The notes under the pieces were generated by a model that did not search any database, was not told where the DNA came from, and was given only the letters and a program-made list of their open reading frames with translations. Shown here in pieces: positions 1 through 12,934 of a stretch of DNA of 64,000 nucleotides. Source of the stretch: Paraspadella gotoi (taxonomy: Eukaryota > Chaetognatha); contig CM119267.1 in assembly GCA_051294375.1 (NCBI GenBank), positions 16,391,601 to 16,455,600 on the forward strand, given 5' to 3'. Position numbers and translations under genes: made by a program. Position 1 is the stretch's first letter. Each line of letters begins with the position of its first letter.

Positions 1-1500
1 TTCCCCCTCTTTTTTCACTCCTCACGTGCTCACGAGACGTTGCTCTTTTGTTTGGAAAATTGAGTAGAAAAATACGAAAAGAAATATTAATAAATCGTTT
101 AGCGACGACCTCTCTTTGCATGTCTTTGCTTTCCTTTGACTTGCTTTGATTTGCTTACACTCTCTTTGGATGTCTTTGCTTGGCTTTGACTTCCTAGGTT
201 GATCCCTTCATTCAAGTTTTCTACTCTTCACATTCTTTGCTTCTCTTTTCCTCTCTTTGTTTTTCTTTGACACTCTCTTAACCCCTCTTTAGTCTATACT
301 TCTCTCTGTCTCTTTTTACCTCCCTAAGCATCTCTGCCACTTTCTCGCCCTTTTATATTTCTCTTTCGTCTCTCTCACTTTTTAAAATCAATGACCTTGG
401 GTGCCTACACTGAGATTGTAGGCCTTGCCTCTCAACTCTTTTAATTTATATATACTAAATGCGTTCTTTTATTCTATCGCTCATAAATATAACTTCATAA
501 TCTCACCGCACCTTCGAACGCATGCGTCCCTCGAGACAGGAAAGTAATTTCCTCTTAATTGTATCAAGTCATTATCTCTTTCAAAATGCCTCGTAAACTC
601 TTAACTCTCTTTCAACCAATCATTTTCCGGCCCCACCACGCCTTTTAACCACCATCCACCCTCCACCATCCCTACTCCCACCCTCCTCTCTCGATTTCTT
701 TATTCTCGGCCGCGATTAGCAACATAAAATCTTTTTTTTTCTTTTCTTATTCTTTCTTTCGATCGCCGGTTTTTTCTTTCGTCCCGGAATCGCTCACATC
801 CGCCCGCCGCGCCGTCCCGCGATGCTAACTTGTTTCTCTTTTTTTTATCCTCTTCTAGTTTTTAAACGGCTGCCGACAGAGCGGCACTGGCGTCCGAAGT
901 GAGAAGAAAAGAGATAGAGAAAACAGAAGAACATTAAGATCCCGGGATTGTAAAAACTTTCGACGAGCCGCTGCAGGGCTGCAGACAGACTGGACCTCCG
1001 CTCGTGTTTCTCTCTCTTTCTCGTCTCTCTCTCTCGTCTCTCTAATCGTCTCTCATATTGCTCGTTCATCCTTCAGTCTCGGTCTCCGTCTCATCTCCTC
1101 TCGGTCCTCTCAGAAGTCTCTCTCTCTCTTCCTCTCTCTTTCCGCCGGTCGCGTATCGGGGCCAGCCGTCTTCTTGTAGATAGACAGCACGGTCCGAGTT
1201 GAAACAACGAAAAAAAGCCATTCAGAGGGAGGTCGAGGGGGGTTTTCACGGATCTCGTCTTCTTACTATGACAACTGAGGGTGGACAAAAAGAGTCGAGA
1301 ATGCCAGCTATGACAATCGGCTCGCCGGGATGATAAGACGTCGGCTATGGGTGAGAAGGGCGAGATCGGGATTATACGAATAGCACGAGAGCGATATATG
1401 TAGAGCATGTAGAGTGACGGAGAGGGATCGTGTCGTGAAGAGGGAAAGAAGACGAAGGGGGGAAACAGATGGCGGCAGAAGGGAATACCGGATAAGAAGA
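1..1500. other. Non-coding, pyrimidine-rich stretch, no gene seen
   Basis: The + strand is strongly C/T-biased for the first ~800 bases, with loose CTCTTTG-like words recurring near 110-260, then turns purine-rich after ~900. Open frames here (for example 1091-1504 on the minus strand) are short and Ser/Arg/Leu-rich, as expected from CT/GA tracts. I see no splice-linked exons, RNA gene or transposon end. Confidence 0.5.
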
Positions 1501-1509
1501 GCATTGCTC

Positions 1510-3000
1510 AGAGGCCAGCTCGTCGCATTTCAGTATTATTCTATGATCGCTAACTCCGTTGCGTAAACAGAGCGATCTTGTTGCGGAACCGCTGCGCCGC
1601 AGATTCTGTATATCATGATGTGAGAGAATGTAATATCGGGCAAGACCTTAGTAAATATGAAATGATGGAAGTATTCTTTTTGTTCTTCTCTCTCACACTT
1701 GTTTGTAAAATTTTGGGAACGTTGTATATATTTTGTTTGTAATCGGTTGAGATGAGCTCGGTTATAACGTACGGCCGCTGTAGTTGTCGAGACGGCGACG
1801 CGCGTGGTTTAAGTCTAATATGTCTTTTATAATGGTTTTCTACCAGCCGCCTTGTATGTTTGCTTCATTTCGATGTTGCATTGATCTAATACGGTGTCTT
1901 ACGAGTAAGATGTGCAAAATGTGGAATTTAAAGCTTTGTCTATTTGGAACATTGCGTTGGTTACTATTTTCACCCTTCTTTCGCGACGGATAGTTTTTAG
2001 CTTGTCTTTTCGTCTCTAGATATATTCCTGTGACTCTTGCTGCATGGTCTTTCTCTTCGGGTCGGGACTCTGGATGGAGAGGTCAAACACGAACGTCGCG
2101 TTCTTGGATCTTTCGCTTTGCTTTACTTATCCTATCGATTCGTGTATCGTTTACTTCTAGTTTGGATCTATCCGTATGTCACGTCTCTCTTGTCTTTTTT
2201 CTTTCTTTCATTTCTTGCCTTTCTTCCCTCCTTCACTGGTCCTCGTCCTGTCCTTCTTTCTTAATTCCCGCTTCTTCCTTCTTCTTCTTTCCTTCTTCTC
2301 TTCTTCTCTTTCCTTCCGCAAGGCCCTTTCGGGGTTTGGGTCTTACGATCCGGCGGGTAACTTTCCGAAAATCGTTTTAAGAGAAAAAAGCAGACGTGTC
2401 GATAAAGGAGAGCGCGAAGTGGAATTAGAAGAGCGAAGGGAAATGTTATAAAAAAGGAGATTCGTGGGGAGATTGGGGGGGGGAGTGGGTACGCGCGTAG
2501 GGGATTTGCCTGCGTAGGCATAGTGGGGGTGGCCAAGCATGGGGTGGCGCGCCTGGTAGCTAGTAGTGTGGTTTGCGAGGTCGGTGAACCGCAAAGTAGG
2601 TGGGTGTACGAGTGGAGCGGCGTCGAAGACATTTTGGGTCGCATACTCTATTGGCATCGCCGCGCTCAGGGCTGGAACGGTGTTTTTTTTTGGTCGGGGT
2701 GCGTGTATAACTACATGACTACACTGCCGCGTGAAGTGAGCCACGCAATAGCCCATAGGTGAATCTGTCGTGGTTCTAATTTTTATTTGCCGGGTAAGAA
2801 ATAACCTGTTGAATTGTAGAAGCAGCTCCAAAGCGCGCTTCGGCAGTTTTTGAACAAGATGGAGAGATGCCCATGAGCGGCCTCAGGAAGAAACGCAGGG
2901 ACACCGCGGCGAAGTACCTTGTCTTCTGTTTATTTTTTTGTTCCCTCTCGCATTTTCTTGTTCGCGTTGAGCTTTAGTGATCCGGGAATCGGAATCAGGG
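1510..3000 (+). repeat. Direct duplication, copy 1 (partner 4690-5649)
   Basis: This stretch runs in the same order as 4690-5649 across a 25-N gap. Anchors: GTTTGGGTCTT at 2334-2344 and 5220-5230, each after a long pyrimidine tract; and TTTGTTCCCTC at 2937-2947 and 5605-5615, each followed by a CATTTTCTT-like stretch and then GTGATCCG. Weaker matches extend back to a TTTCAG...GTTGCG stretch near 1530-1565 versus 4700-4720. Copy 1 carries many extra bases relative to copy 2. It may be an overlapping contig end filled with noisy reads or a true diverged duplicate. No gene is seen in it. Confidence 0.6.
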
Positions 3001-4100
3001 AGGAAGGATCGGAGAAGTGAAGAGAGAAGAGGAGAAGAAGGGGGAGAGTAGTTTAGAAGGGAGACCTAGAGAGAGAGCTGTAAGCGCGCGGATCGATGTG
3101 GTGACCGAGAGAAGAGATGTAACATTGGATATGATATTGGTACGAGGTCGGTAGGGAGCGGTGCGTGCGTAGTGAGTAGCATAATCAATTTATTATATGC
3201 GGATTTATTTCTATCGTTATGTTCAGCGCAGTCGGTTTATGACTATTTATTCCGGGTGCCGTCCGTCCCTCAGCTTCGATATATCTATTATTAGCATTTT
3301 TTTGATTAGCCGGTATTATACTTGGAGTCGTGGGACCGAATTTCCATCATGGCTTACACGAGTCATTTAATACATTTCTCTCTGACCCGGCTGGTCACTT
3401 GTTGTGAGTTTTGTCGGGTGATCTAGTAATGTTACCGCTCATTATCGGCTGAAGAGGCGGTTGTAAGTAGGATACTTTAACATTCCGACTCCATTTATGT
3501 GAGGGATTATTCTTCTGTCAGGCAGCCCTTGGTTATATAGACCGGTATTAGGGGACCGGTTTATCTGCGGACTTGGTTATGAACCCTAGAAAGTTAGTGA
3601 TTGTGCGGTTCTTAAGGAGAAAGGGGAACGTGTTAAAACGCGGGCAGTATAAAAGTCCTCAAGAGTACATAACAAAATAGACTAGAAGCAGGGTACTAAT
3701 AAGTGAGGAGGTGTCAATAGGGCATTTGTCCACAGTCATACTGTAAGGCAGACGACATCTAGTCAAGGACGCCACAGGGCTGAACCGCATCGAAAAAGGT
3801 GGCGGAGGCGGTCTTCTCGTGCTACCGGCAATGCCTCGTCTTGTGTGAGGCTACGATCGACCGACGACTTCTGCTCTGTACACGCAGCTCTCGCTTTGGA
3901 CAGGATCATTCCTCGTCTTGGCTGACAGATGGAGACCCCGACTCCATAGAGAAGAGTTGCACCGTAATCTCGTCGTCCGTACCGGTGAGACGACCGGAGC
4001 GTACGGCCCGCAGGCCGTCCGTCACGGCCGCGCGCGGCTGAAGCGCCGTGACGCCCACCTCTCGGAGGGCCCACTGGATAGCAAAACGATGAGCGGAAGG
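3000..4100. other. Unannotated stretch, no recognisable gene
   Basis: Purine-rich to ~3120, then mixed composition. Short open frames on both strands at 3763-4103 (61-103 codons) resemble no family I know and overlap each other in antisense, so I treat them as chance frames in GC-rich DNA. No RNA gene is seen. Confidence 0.4.
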
Positions 4101-4560
4101 TGAGCGAATTGTATAGTCCCGCGACGAGACTATACAGCCCGCGAGCGGTCCGGAGGGCCGCCCCTCACCCGAACCGCGGGATAGGCACGTCCCTTGCAGG
4201 CCCGCCCTCGCTCGCCGCCCTCACCGGATCCGGCGGCGCCGCCCTCCGGTCCCCGAGAGCTCCGCGCCGGGCATGCCGCCCTCGGGTGCTTGTGTCCGGA
4301 TCAGGGGGTTTTTCGCCGACAAGGCGGCGACTGCGTCAGCGCCGCCCGATCTCATGGCTGGTGTTCCCCGTTCCGGGGATGCGCCCCCTTCGGCGGCCTT
4401 CACCACGCCCACCCCCTCCACCCTACGGCCGTCGGCCGACCGGCCCGCCCTCCGCCACTACACTGTCACTGCCGACCTGCACGGACGGGGGATCCCGGGG
4501 CACTATACGCTCCTCGAGATCTCCAGTTTTCTGAGGCACACGCGCGCAGCGGTAAATCAC
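4100..4560. other. GC-rich, CG-dense patch
   Basis: About 450 bases very rich in G and C, with many CG dinucleotides and runs such as CCGGCGGCGCCGCC near 4230, in contrast to the AT-rich DNA after 4740. Open frames on both strands (4100-4534, 4194-4676) are Pro/Arg/Ala-rich and look like composition artefacts. It could be a CpG-island-like promoter zone or a fragment of a GC-rich repeat; nothing decides between these. Confidence 0.4.
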
Positions 4561-4603
4561 GCTGTGTCTTTTTGAAGCCAGCAGCCTCGCGGGGTGTCTC
4601 TCT
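4520..4603 (+). repeat. Short dispersed repeat, copy 1 (partner 10190-10245)
   Basis: Both copies contain GAGGCACACGCGCGC, then a GGTAA(A)TCACG word, then AGCCTCGCGGGGT. The 4.5 kb copy has extra bases between the conserved words. I do not recognise the family; it may be a fragment of a dispersed element or another insertion-rich duplicate. Confidence 0.5.
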
Positions 4604-4625
4604 CGTTATTGATGCAATCTGCTTC

Positions 4626-4650
4626 NNNNNNNNNNNNNNNNNNNNNNNNN
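4626..4650. other. Assembly gap of exactly 25 N
   Basis: One of six gaps of exactly 25 N (also at 20236, 40462, 49442, 52421 and 62994). It separates the two copies of the 1.5-5.65 kb direct duplication. Confidence 0.99.
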
Positions 4651-4689
4651 GGAAAAAGGCGGGCGAGGACTCGTAAAGCATCGGCCTTC

Positions 4690-5649
<960 letters not shown>

Positions 5650-5884
5650 NNNNNNNNNNNNNNNNNNNNNNNNNNNNNNNNNNNNNNNNNNNNNNNNNNN
5701 NNNNNNNNNNNNNNNNNNNNNNNNNNNNNNNNNNNNNNNNNNNNNNNNNNNNNNNNNNNNNNNNNNNNNNNNNNNNNNNNNNNNNNNNNNNNNNNNNNNN
5801 NNNNNNNNNNNNNNNNNNNNNNNNNNNNNNNNNNNNNNNNNNNNNNNNNNNNNNNNNNNNNNNNNNNNNNNNNNNNNNNNNNNN
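5650..5884. other. Assembly gap (235 N)
   Basis: Run of N immediately followed by a GA-rich tract (5885-5950), so the missing sequence is probably a purine microsatellite. Confidence 0.99.
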
Positions 5885-7195
5885 GAAAAAGAAAACGCGA
5901 GAGAGACGGAAGAAAGAGAGAAAGAAAGAAAAAGAAGTGAAAGAGAAAAATGAGGAGGGAATTGAAAAGCAATTTCGTTTTCATCTCTTCGAAGCTTCGA
6001 GGCTGTTTTTATATCGCGTTTATGACTCTTCTATCGGCAAAAAAAAGGGGGATGTGGGAGGGGTGTGTGGGAGAGGGAGAGGGAGCCACCGTCTTGGACG
6101 TGCCGGGTGGAAGACCGTCGGGGAGCGGGGGTTGTGAGTTTTCGAGTGCGTTTTGTGCGACATCTTCTTCCCAAAAATAAAGATACGTAAAAAAAAAAAT
6201 TAAAAACAGTATATGTATAATTAAATAATATAGATTAAACAGTAAAGCCTTGAAAATTCATATTATAAAACATAAAAAAATAGAAAATAGAGAAATAGAA
6301 AATTTTCATAGCATTGAAATTGGGGGATTGGGGTGTATACTAAGTGATTTAAGAGGTAGGGACTATTCGCCCCCCAAAACGAAATATAACCCCGACAAAA
6401 GTTTTTTTTTTATCATCGTCTCGGCTTCTCCAAAAAAAAAGTAAGGATCGTTTATGGCCTCTAAAAATATGGAGGGAATGATTTTTTGATGGTTCACCGT
6501 TTCTTGTTTGCGCCACGTCGACGAAGGCGACGACGACGACGACGAAGGTGACGACTACATCGACGACGACGACGGTAACGACTAGACTTCGTGACTAGAA
6601 GTTGTGAAGCTCTAGAGGAGAGCTGTCATATGCAGTGGCAGTGGAACTGTTGTTTTCTGTCGGCTGGGTTGGAGTCTGAATTCTCATTGGGACAAGCGAA
6701 TGATTCGAGGATTTAAATTATTGGCGTCAATTATCAAGTGGCGTGTTTTAGAGAAAATTAATAATAAAGATGATGATAAGTAATATTGGTTAAAATGCGA
6801 AAGGAAAAGAAAAAGAAAAGGAAAAAGCTGAGAGAAATGAAAAGAAGTAATGAGAGAAGGAAAAAATACATATAATTCCATAGCAAAATATTTCTATACA
6901 TGTGGGTAATACCCACTGTGTATACATTATTTATTATGATGTCCCACTATTGTAGAGACTTTAAAGCAAAAAGGTCAGCAACGCCTCGTCTTCTCCTTAT
7001 TGAAAGACAGAGTAAAAATAAAATGGCGGCGGCTATGACGACGAAGACGACGACAACGACGACGACGACGACAACGACGACGACAACGACGACGACGACG
7101 AAAACGACGAAGACATAAACACTAAACATCAACATCCGGGCGACGAATTAAAGGAATAAGGAAATGAAAGAGAAGCCTTATGCGCCACCGGAGAT
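5885..7195. other. Unannotated stretch with GAC/ACG trinucleotide tracts
   Basis: Holds a GAC-rich tract at 6521-6585, A-rich DNA around 6180-6320, and an ACG/ACA tract at about 7036-7110 coding Thr-Thr or Val-Val runs. Open frames at 5937-6444 are short and unlike any family I know. No gene is supported. Confidence 0.5.
7036..7110 (+). repeat. (ACG)n trinucleotide repeat with ACA/AAG interruptions
   Basis: Repeated ACG units give poly-Thr on the plus strand and poly-Val on the minus strand; both reading frames are artefacts of the repeat. Confidence 0.9.
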
Positions 7196-7197
7196 GA

Positions 7198-7198
7198 A

Positions 7199-7242
<44 letters not shown>

Positions 7243-7248
7243 TAGGAG

Positions 7249-7313
<65 letters not shown>

Positions 7314-7325
7314 GAAAGGTTGAGA
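7198..7325 (+). repeat. (GA)n microsatellite
   Basis: Dense GAGAGA with single-base interruptions. Further GA-rich DNA continues in patches to about 7650. Confidence 0.95.
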
Positions 7326-8028
7326 GAGAGAAAAGGGGATCCCTAAAATCTAATTTTGGATTTCATCAAGTTTTATTGATGTTCAAATGTAGCGTAAGAC
7401 GGGAACCGAGGCGGGGAAATGGGCCGAGAGAATGAGAGAGAAAAAGAGAGAGAGAGGGAGAGATAAAGACCGATAGATAAAGAGGGAGGGAGAGATAGAG
7501 AGATAGAGAGCGATACTGTTGAGCGGGAAAGTTGAGCGTCCTGATTGATAGAGGAACATAAATTGGGGAAACTTAAAAAGGTAGAGCAGGGAAATGGGAG
7601 AGAGAGATAGAGATAAAAGGAGAACGGGAGAAAGCAGAAGGGAATGAGGAAGACAGATATTTACACTGGAAAAGATTTAAATTTTAGCCCATATGGCGAT
7701 CAATTAGTATTTATGCCAACGATGAAAATAGAAAAAAAGAAAGAAAGAAAGGAATGACGACAGAAGCCCAGAGAATTCTACACGGTTCACCAGAACTCTC
7801 TTTTTATATTTTTTATTATTTTTTTAAAAAAAATTCACTTTCCTCATTGTTTTCCTTTTCCCTTCTTCCTTTTTCCTTTCTCGCTTTCTCCCGCGTTTTA
7901 ATCTCGTCCGTTTTCTGCTGATTTTCTTGCCAAGACTATTAGCGGGCCGACGCCAGGGGAGAGCAAATTGAAAAGGAGGAAATCGGGTTGTCACTTCGTC
8001 CTCGTTTTCATACTTCGTCGTCGTCGTC
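7326..8028. other. Purine-rich then AT-rich non-coding stretch
   Basis: GA-rich patches to ~7670, an AT-rich patch near 7800-7830, then pyrimidine-rich DNA. No gene or RNA feature is seen. Confidence 0.5.
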
Positions 8029-8098
8029 TTTCGATGTTCGCCTTTCGATGTTCGCCTTTCGATGTTCGCCTTTCGATGTTCGCCTTTCGATGTTCGCC
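8029..8098 (+). repeat. 14-bp minisatellite, five copies
   Basis: Unit TTTCGATGTTCGCC is repeated five times without a mismatch, starting at 8029, 8043, 8057, 8071 and 8085. A degraded sixth unit follows, starting TTGCGACGTTC. The Phe/Arg/Cys/Ser-rich frame at 7968-8234 arises from it. Confidence 0.97.
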
Positions 8099-8251
8099 TT
8101 GCGACGTTCTTCGTCCACCATTGCCATTTGCCTCGTCATCTTTGTTGAAAAATAGTAATACCAAATCCATTTTGTTTATTTGTTTAATTATATATTTATT
8201 TCTGTTTCATGTCTGTATTCATTTTTTGATATAAACAAACGAGCATGAATC

Positions 8252-8272
8252 GTCGTCGTCGTCGTCGTCGTT
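8252..8272 (+). repeat. (CGT)n trinucleotide repeat
   Basis: Uninterrupted CGT/GTC units; one of many CGA/CGT tracts scattered through the window. Confidence 0.9.
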
Positions 8273-8279
8273 CCCTTTC

Positions 8280-8924
8280 ATCATCATAATTCCCACTCGA
8301 TGGTCAAAAAATATATCAAAAGCGACGATCGCCTCGAGACGCGTCACGGTTGTCACGGGTCACGGAGGACGCGTGTCAACGTCCGGAGGCGAGAGACCCG
8401 GATGTCATAAGAAACGTCCGTGCGCCGACCTTGTGATTCCCAGGTGGTGAATTGTGAAAATGTGAGCGCCGACGAAGGTGAGGGGGTCGAAGGGGCAGAG
8501 TTGAAAGGACGAGACCGGGGTAAGTGTTAGGGTAGGGGGAGAGGGTGGGGGCGAAGCTGAGGAGGGGCCGGGGGTGGGGGGGCTGCGCGAGGCTGAAAAG
8601 AATTATGAAAAAGTACGAGGGACAAACGTCATAAACGAGTCAGCAACACGAGCCCTTGCAGTAATTCTCAAACAGAAATATGAATGGCGATATGAAAGAA
8701 TAATTCTCTCTCTCTCTGTCTCTCCTCGTCGTCTCTCCTCTCTCATCTCTCTCTCCTCTCTCTCCTCTCTCTCTCTCCTCTCCTCTCTCATCATCTCTTT
8801 TCCTCTCTGTCTGCTGGTGCTGGACAAGCTAAGCGAAAACTAAGAGCGAATCAGTCAAGAAGAAAAAATTGAAAAGACCTAAATCGTGGAAATACTAAAA
8901 AAAGAGAATGAAAAAGAGAAAGAC

Positions 8925-8967
<43 letters not shown>

Positions 8968-9530
8968 AGAGAGAAGAGGAGACTGGTAGCCGGCATCGAT
9001 TGCATTGGGAATTCCATTCCTATATCATGTTATTCTTCTTTAGGAAATTGGAAAAGAGATAGGGGAGAGTGGAAACCGAGAGCTTCTGCCAGATATTGGA
9101 AAAATACTAAAAGACTGGAGAGAGAGAGAGAGAAAAAGGAAGCTTGAAAACAAAAGGAACCAAAACTTTTTAAAGAGAAAAAAAAGTTGAGAGAATAAAA
9201 AAAAAATATGGGAACCGAAACTGGGAATTTCTTTTTTTTTCGGATGAAAATTGTTTTTTTTCTTTTACCAAAATACTAAATATAAATAATAACTTAATAA
9301 GTTCACGGGGTTAAAAAGTGAAAACTTTTTAAACTTCGCTAATTACTAATTCCCCTTAAAGTATAAAACATTTTATACAGTACAATGAGTCAGTCACACA
9401 TTTTCTTGGGTCGTTCTGACCACAAAAGGGAAAAGCGGGATGGAGAGAAAAAAAAACCTTGACCATATTTCGGTCTCAAGAACACGCCTTCTATGGAAAA
9501 AAATGGGGAGAGAAAGAGGGACAAGGATGT
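8280..9530. other. Unannotated stretch with TC and GA tracts
   Basis: CG-rich around 8310-8590, TC-rich tract at 8704-8812, GA tract at 8927-8974, then A-rich DNA at 9160-9360. The open frames here are Ser/Leu or Arg/Glu repeats. No gene is supported. Confidence 0.5.
8927..8974 (+). repeat. (GA)n microsatellite
   Basis: Near-pure GAGAGA tract. Confidence 0.95.
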
Positions 9531-9536
9531 GAATGA

Positions 9537-9602
9537 GGTGGAGGGAGGGAGGGGAGGAGGAGGAGGAGGAGGAGGAAGAGGAGAGAGACGAGGAAGAGGA
9601 TT
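9537..9602 (+). repeat. (GGA)n purine tract
   Basis: GGAGGAGG units with few interruptions; the Glu-rich plus-strand frame and the Pro-rich minus-strand frame over it are repeat translations. Confidence 0.9.
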
Positions 9603-10900
9603 GGCTAGTAGAGCAGATGTGGAAATCCCAATGTCTTCCCATGACGGTTGATTCGCCATTATTGCCGGATAAGTTGGAAGTAGTTAAAATGGGTTCACAG
9701 GAACTTGTCTGTGGTTTTTGTCCGGTCGAAGAAAGTTTCTTCAGGCGAGAGGCTCCGCGGGCGGTTTTGGGTGAGGACGAAAGTAGGTAAGGGCGGATAG
9801 CGGTTGAAAGGTCGAATCGGTCCGACTCCCGGGAGATTAATCTCGGGTTATGCGCGATTTGACTTGATTGGAAGAAGGAAAGGTGATTAACGGCCGGTGT
9901 GATATATCGGGTGGGTCCGTGAAAATTTATCGATTTATTCTAGTCTCTTACTTTCTCTCTCTCTTTTAGTTGGTTCGGAGTGGAATTTACATCATTAGAG
10001 TATTCGCCTTTATAGGCCGGTTTGGGATTCCGACTTTGTGGATTTTCGTAGAGCCGGTTAACCGGTTACCGGTTAACAAAGTAGAGGTCTAAGGAGGGAA
10101 GGGCATAAATTAAAACAATAGCGACGAAAAGTGGGTTCATTTTCCTCTCGCGATCTCAGCCCGAACTCGCGCGGTCTCGGTCCGGACTTTGGTGAGGCAC
10201 ACGCGCGCGCGGTAATCACGTGATCTTTTGACCACAGCCTCGCGGGGTCAAAGGTGGGAAGTCAAACGGGCCGCGAGAAAGAGGAAAATGAGGAAGGAAA
10301 CCTGAGAGGAGGAAAGAGGAGGAAAGGGAGGAAAAGAAGAGGAAGAGGCGGAGGGATTGGTAAATGGCGGTAGTACGTAAATCAGTGGGAAAAAAACTGT
10401 GGTTATATTTCGAAACTGAACTGAGTTTATGCATAAAAGAGCAGCGCCAGCGGGCGTGAAATGAAATGAGGGTCCGTGGAGGGTAGGGAAGGGGAAAGAG
10501 AGAATTTCCGAGTTGGTGCTGGACGAATTGTGAAAATGGGAGGAGCAGTAGGAGCGGGTTTTGACTGGAGCTGAAATATGGATTACGACTCGAAAAAGGA
10601 GAAGCGGAAATAGAAAACTATAGATTTAGAATCTAGAAGGAGAAAGAGCAAAAATTGAGGACGTATAGGAGCAAAAAGATTAGGATTTGAGGAGTGAAAA
10701 AAAAGCGGCCGCAGTGTTCGGGGGAGCTAAACCTCGGAGACTCGGAAAGAGGGAAACGGAGAAGAGACTCGGGCGGTCGAAAAAAAAGGAATAAACATGA
10801 GCGGGAATAATGGAACAGATTCCGTTAATGGGTTCTTGCAGGGCGGCGACACCAATATGCAGTTAAGCTTTAAAGGGTTGACAAGGTGTGAAATCATTCC
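9603..10900. other. Unannotated stretch, no gene seen
   Basis: Mixed composition with a short self-complementary patch at 10060-10078 (GGTTAACCGGTTACCGGTTAAC) and purine-rich DNA at 10260-10380. No coding or RNA evidence. Confidence 0.45.
10190..10245 (+). repeat. Short dispersed repeat, copy 2 (partner 4520-4603)
   Basis: More compact copy of the segment at 4520-4603, with the GAGGCACACGCGCGC and AGCCTCGCGGGGT words. It contains the palindrome ATCACGTGAT (an E-box core) near 10215, which the other copy lacks. Confidence 0.5.
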
Positions 10901-10909
10901 ATCTTAGAA

Positions 10910-11840
10910 CAGAGAGCGGCGCCGCTTCCGCCGCCTGCCTGCCACCGTAGCCGCCACCGTCCTCGCCGCCACCGCTACGCATGAAACGCCAAATGGCGTC
11001 GCCTGCTAACCGACCGACCGACAGCCGCCACCGCCGGCGACATCGCAGAGCCGCTTCCTCCGTCCCAACGACGCGGAATTTTTTTTTTTTTTCATTTTTT
11101 TTTTCAAATTTACTTTTTTTTTCTAAAGAAAAAAAAAAGATTTTTTTTTTCTCGCAGTTCCTCTTTTTTTATTTCCACCTCCGACCATTATCGCGAGGAA
11201 GGATTTTTTTTTTTATGTGTGTTCGTGTCAGGGTGTGTGTGTGTGAGTACGATTATTCGGCGGATGTGACGACAAAGCGGCGAGCGCGCAATCAGTGGCG
11301 ACTGTTCGTGCGGAAGTCATCGCGTCTGCGTGCGCGACGGGAAAAGTCCCGCATGTGATCGTGTAATGCTTGGGGGGGGGGAAAAAGGGGGATGCGGCGA
11401 ACTCACCCGAAGGTGAGTTAAGGGCGAATTTATAGGTACTTTGATGAAGCTTGTAAGATGTGATGTCATTAAATAAACTAACGAACGAAAAGTGTTTACG
11501 TTTTTTTGAAATACATGCAAAGGCTTTTCCAAAACCTCACGCTGCCCGAGTTCGCAAACAAAAAACTTAACAAACTTATTTCTAGTTTTCTTCTTTTCAT
11601 GAAATGTGGCGGAAATGTCGCCGACGCCGGCGAATACCAGATGGAAAAACTGAATGAAAAATTTCATTCTCTCATTCTTCTTTTTCTCTCCTCTTCCTTC
11701 TTTTTCTTCTCTCTCTCTTCTTTCTCTCTCTTTCTTCCCGTTACCACGCGCAGTGTGGAATCTCATTTACTAACGGAAATCGTGAGCTCAGGGGGTTTTC
11801 TTTTTCTCTTCGCCTTTTCTTCCATACTTTCACGCTATCT
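10910..11840. other. CG-dense patch followed by T-rich DNA; no gene supported
   Basis: GCC/CCG-rich DNA at 10915-11060 gives way to T-rich tracts and a GTGTGT patch near 11217-11246. The frame at 10981-11358 begins with an ATG in the GC-rich patch but turns into Phe-rich translation of the T tracts, so I do not call it a gene. Confidence 0.45.
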
Positions 11841-11859
11841 CTCTCTCTCCTCTCTCTCT

Positions 11860-11912
<53 letters not shown>

Positions 11913-11952
11913 TCTCTCTTCTTCTCTCTCTCTTTCTCTCTCTCCCTCTCTC
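11838..11952 (+). repeat. (TC)n microsatellite
   Basis: Long CTCTCT tract with short interruptions. Confidence 0.95.
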
Positions 11953-12080
11953 GCGTTTAGCCGTTGGGTTTGAGTATGTGTTTTCATTAAATCTTACCTT
12001 TTCTCACTTTAGATCTCAAGAGATATGTTTTTAGTGAGATTCTCTTTTCTCAACACCAAACCAAACCTGATAAGGACCAC

Positions 12081-12102
12081 AAGAGAGAGAGAGAGAGAGG
12101 AC

Positions 12103-12140
<38 letters not shown>

Positions 12141-12175
12141 GAGCATGGAGATGAGCGACCGCGAGAGAGAGAGAA
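12081..12175 (+). repeat. (GA)n microsatellite
   Basis: GAGAGA tract interrupted by short CG-containing words. Between it and the next gap (12180-12674) I see no gene. Confidence 0.93.
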
Positions 12176-12674
12176 AGACCTTTATCATATAGTGTATAAT
12201 GTTTACTGTCAGTTCTTAGTCAATTTCTCGGACAAAGTCGCTAGAAATTAATGGTGGCCATAAAATCCTGGGGCAAAATGTTTTTACGGAAGTCATTCCT
12301 TTCAACGTAACTTATAACTCATGATTGTTAAACTTCCAAATGCACTGAAATATTAAAAAGAAAATCTTAATTGTTAACATCTCAACCGCATATTTTAAAC
12401 TCTCTGTAAGATCTCCGCTCTTGGCTTGTGCACGAGTTGAAAATTACGATATGGCTTTCGCTGACTTTTAAGGTTGATTTACGACTAAAGCTAAACAGTA
12501 AAGGGTGAGGCGTGCCGGCAACTTTCTTCGCTCCCTAAGAAGCGAGCCAAGGAAATGGGTCCAGAAGATTTTTAACTTGCTTTCAAAGAGGCGAGCCAAG
12601 AAAGAGGAAACGTCAAATTCGCCAAAAATCGCCCCTAGGCTTCCACTTTGCGTCGGGCGTGCCTCCTTTTCGCC

Positions 12675-12934
12675 NNNNNNNNNNNNNNNNNNNNNNNNNN
12701 NNNNNNNNNNNNNNNNNNNNNNNNNNNNNNNNNNNNNNNNNNNNNNNNNNNNNNNNNNNNNNNNNNNNNNNNNNNNNNNNNNNNNNNNNNNNNNNNNNNN
12801 NNNNNNNNNNNNNNNNNNNNNNNNNNNNNNNNNNNNNNNNNNNNNNNNNNNNNNNNNNNNNNNNNNNNNNNNNNNNNNNNNNNNNNNNNNNNNNNNNNNN
12901 NNNNNNNNNNNNNNNNNNNNNNNNNNNNNNNNNN
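12675..12934. other. Assembly gap (260 N)
   Basis: Run of N; open frames crossing it are meaningless. Confidence 0.99.

Noticed and set aside
3763-4103. Frames on both strands that might be the end of a LINE
   Set aside because: No RT, endonuclease or zinc-finger motif could be found, and no poly-A or repeat tail follows.
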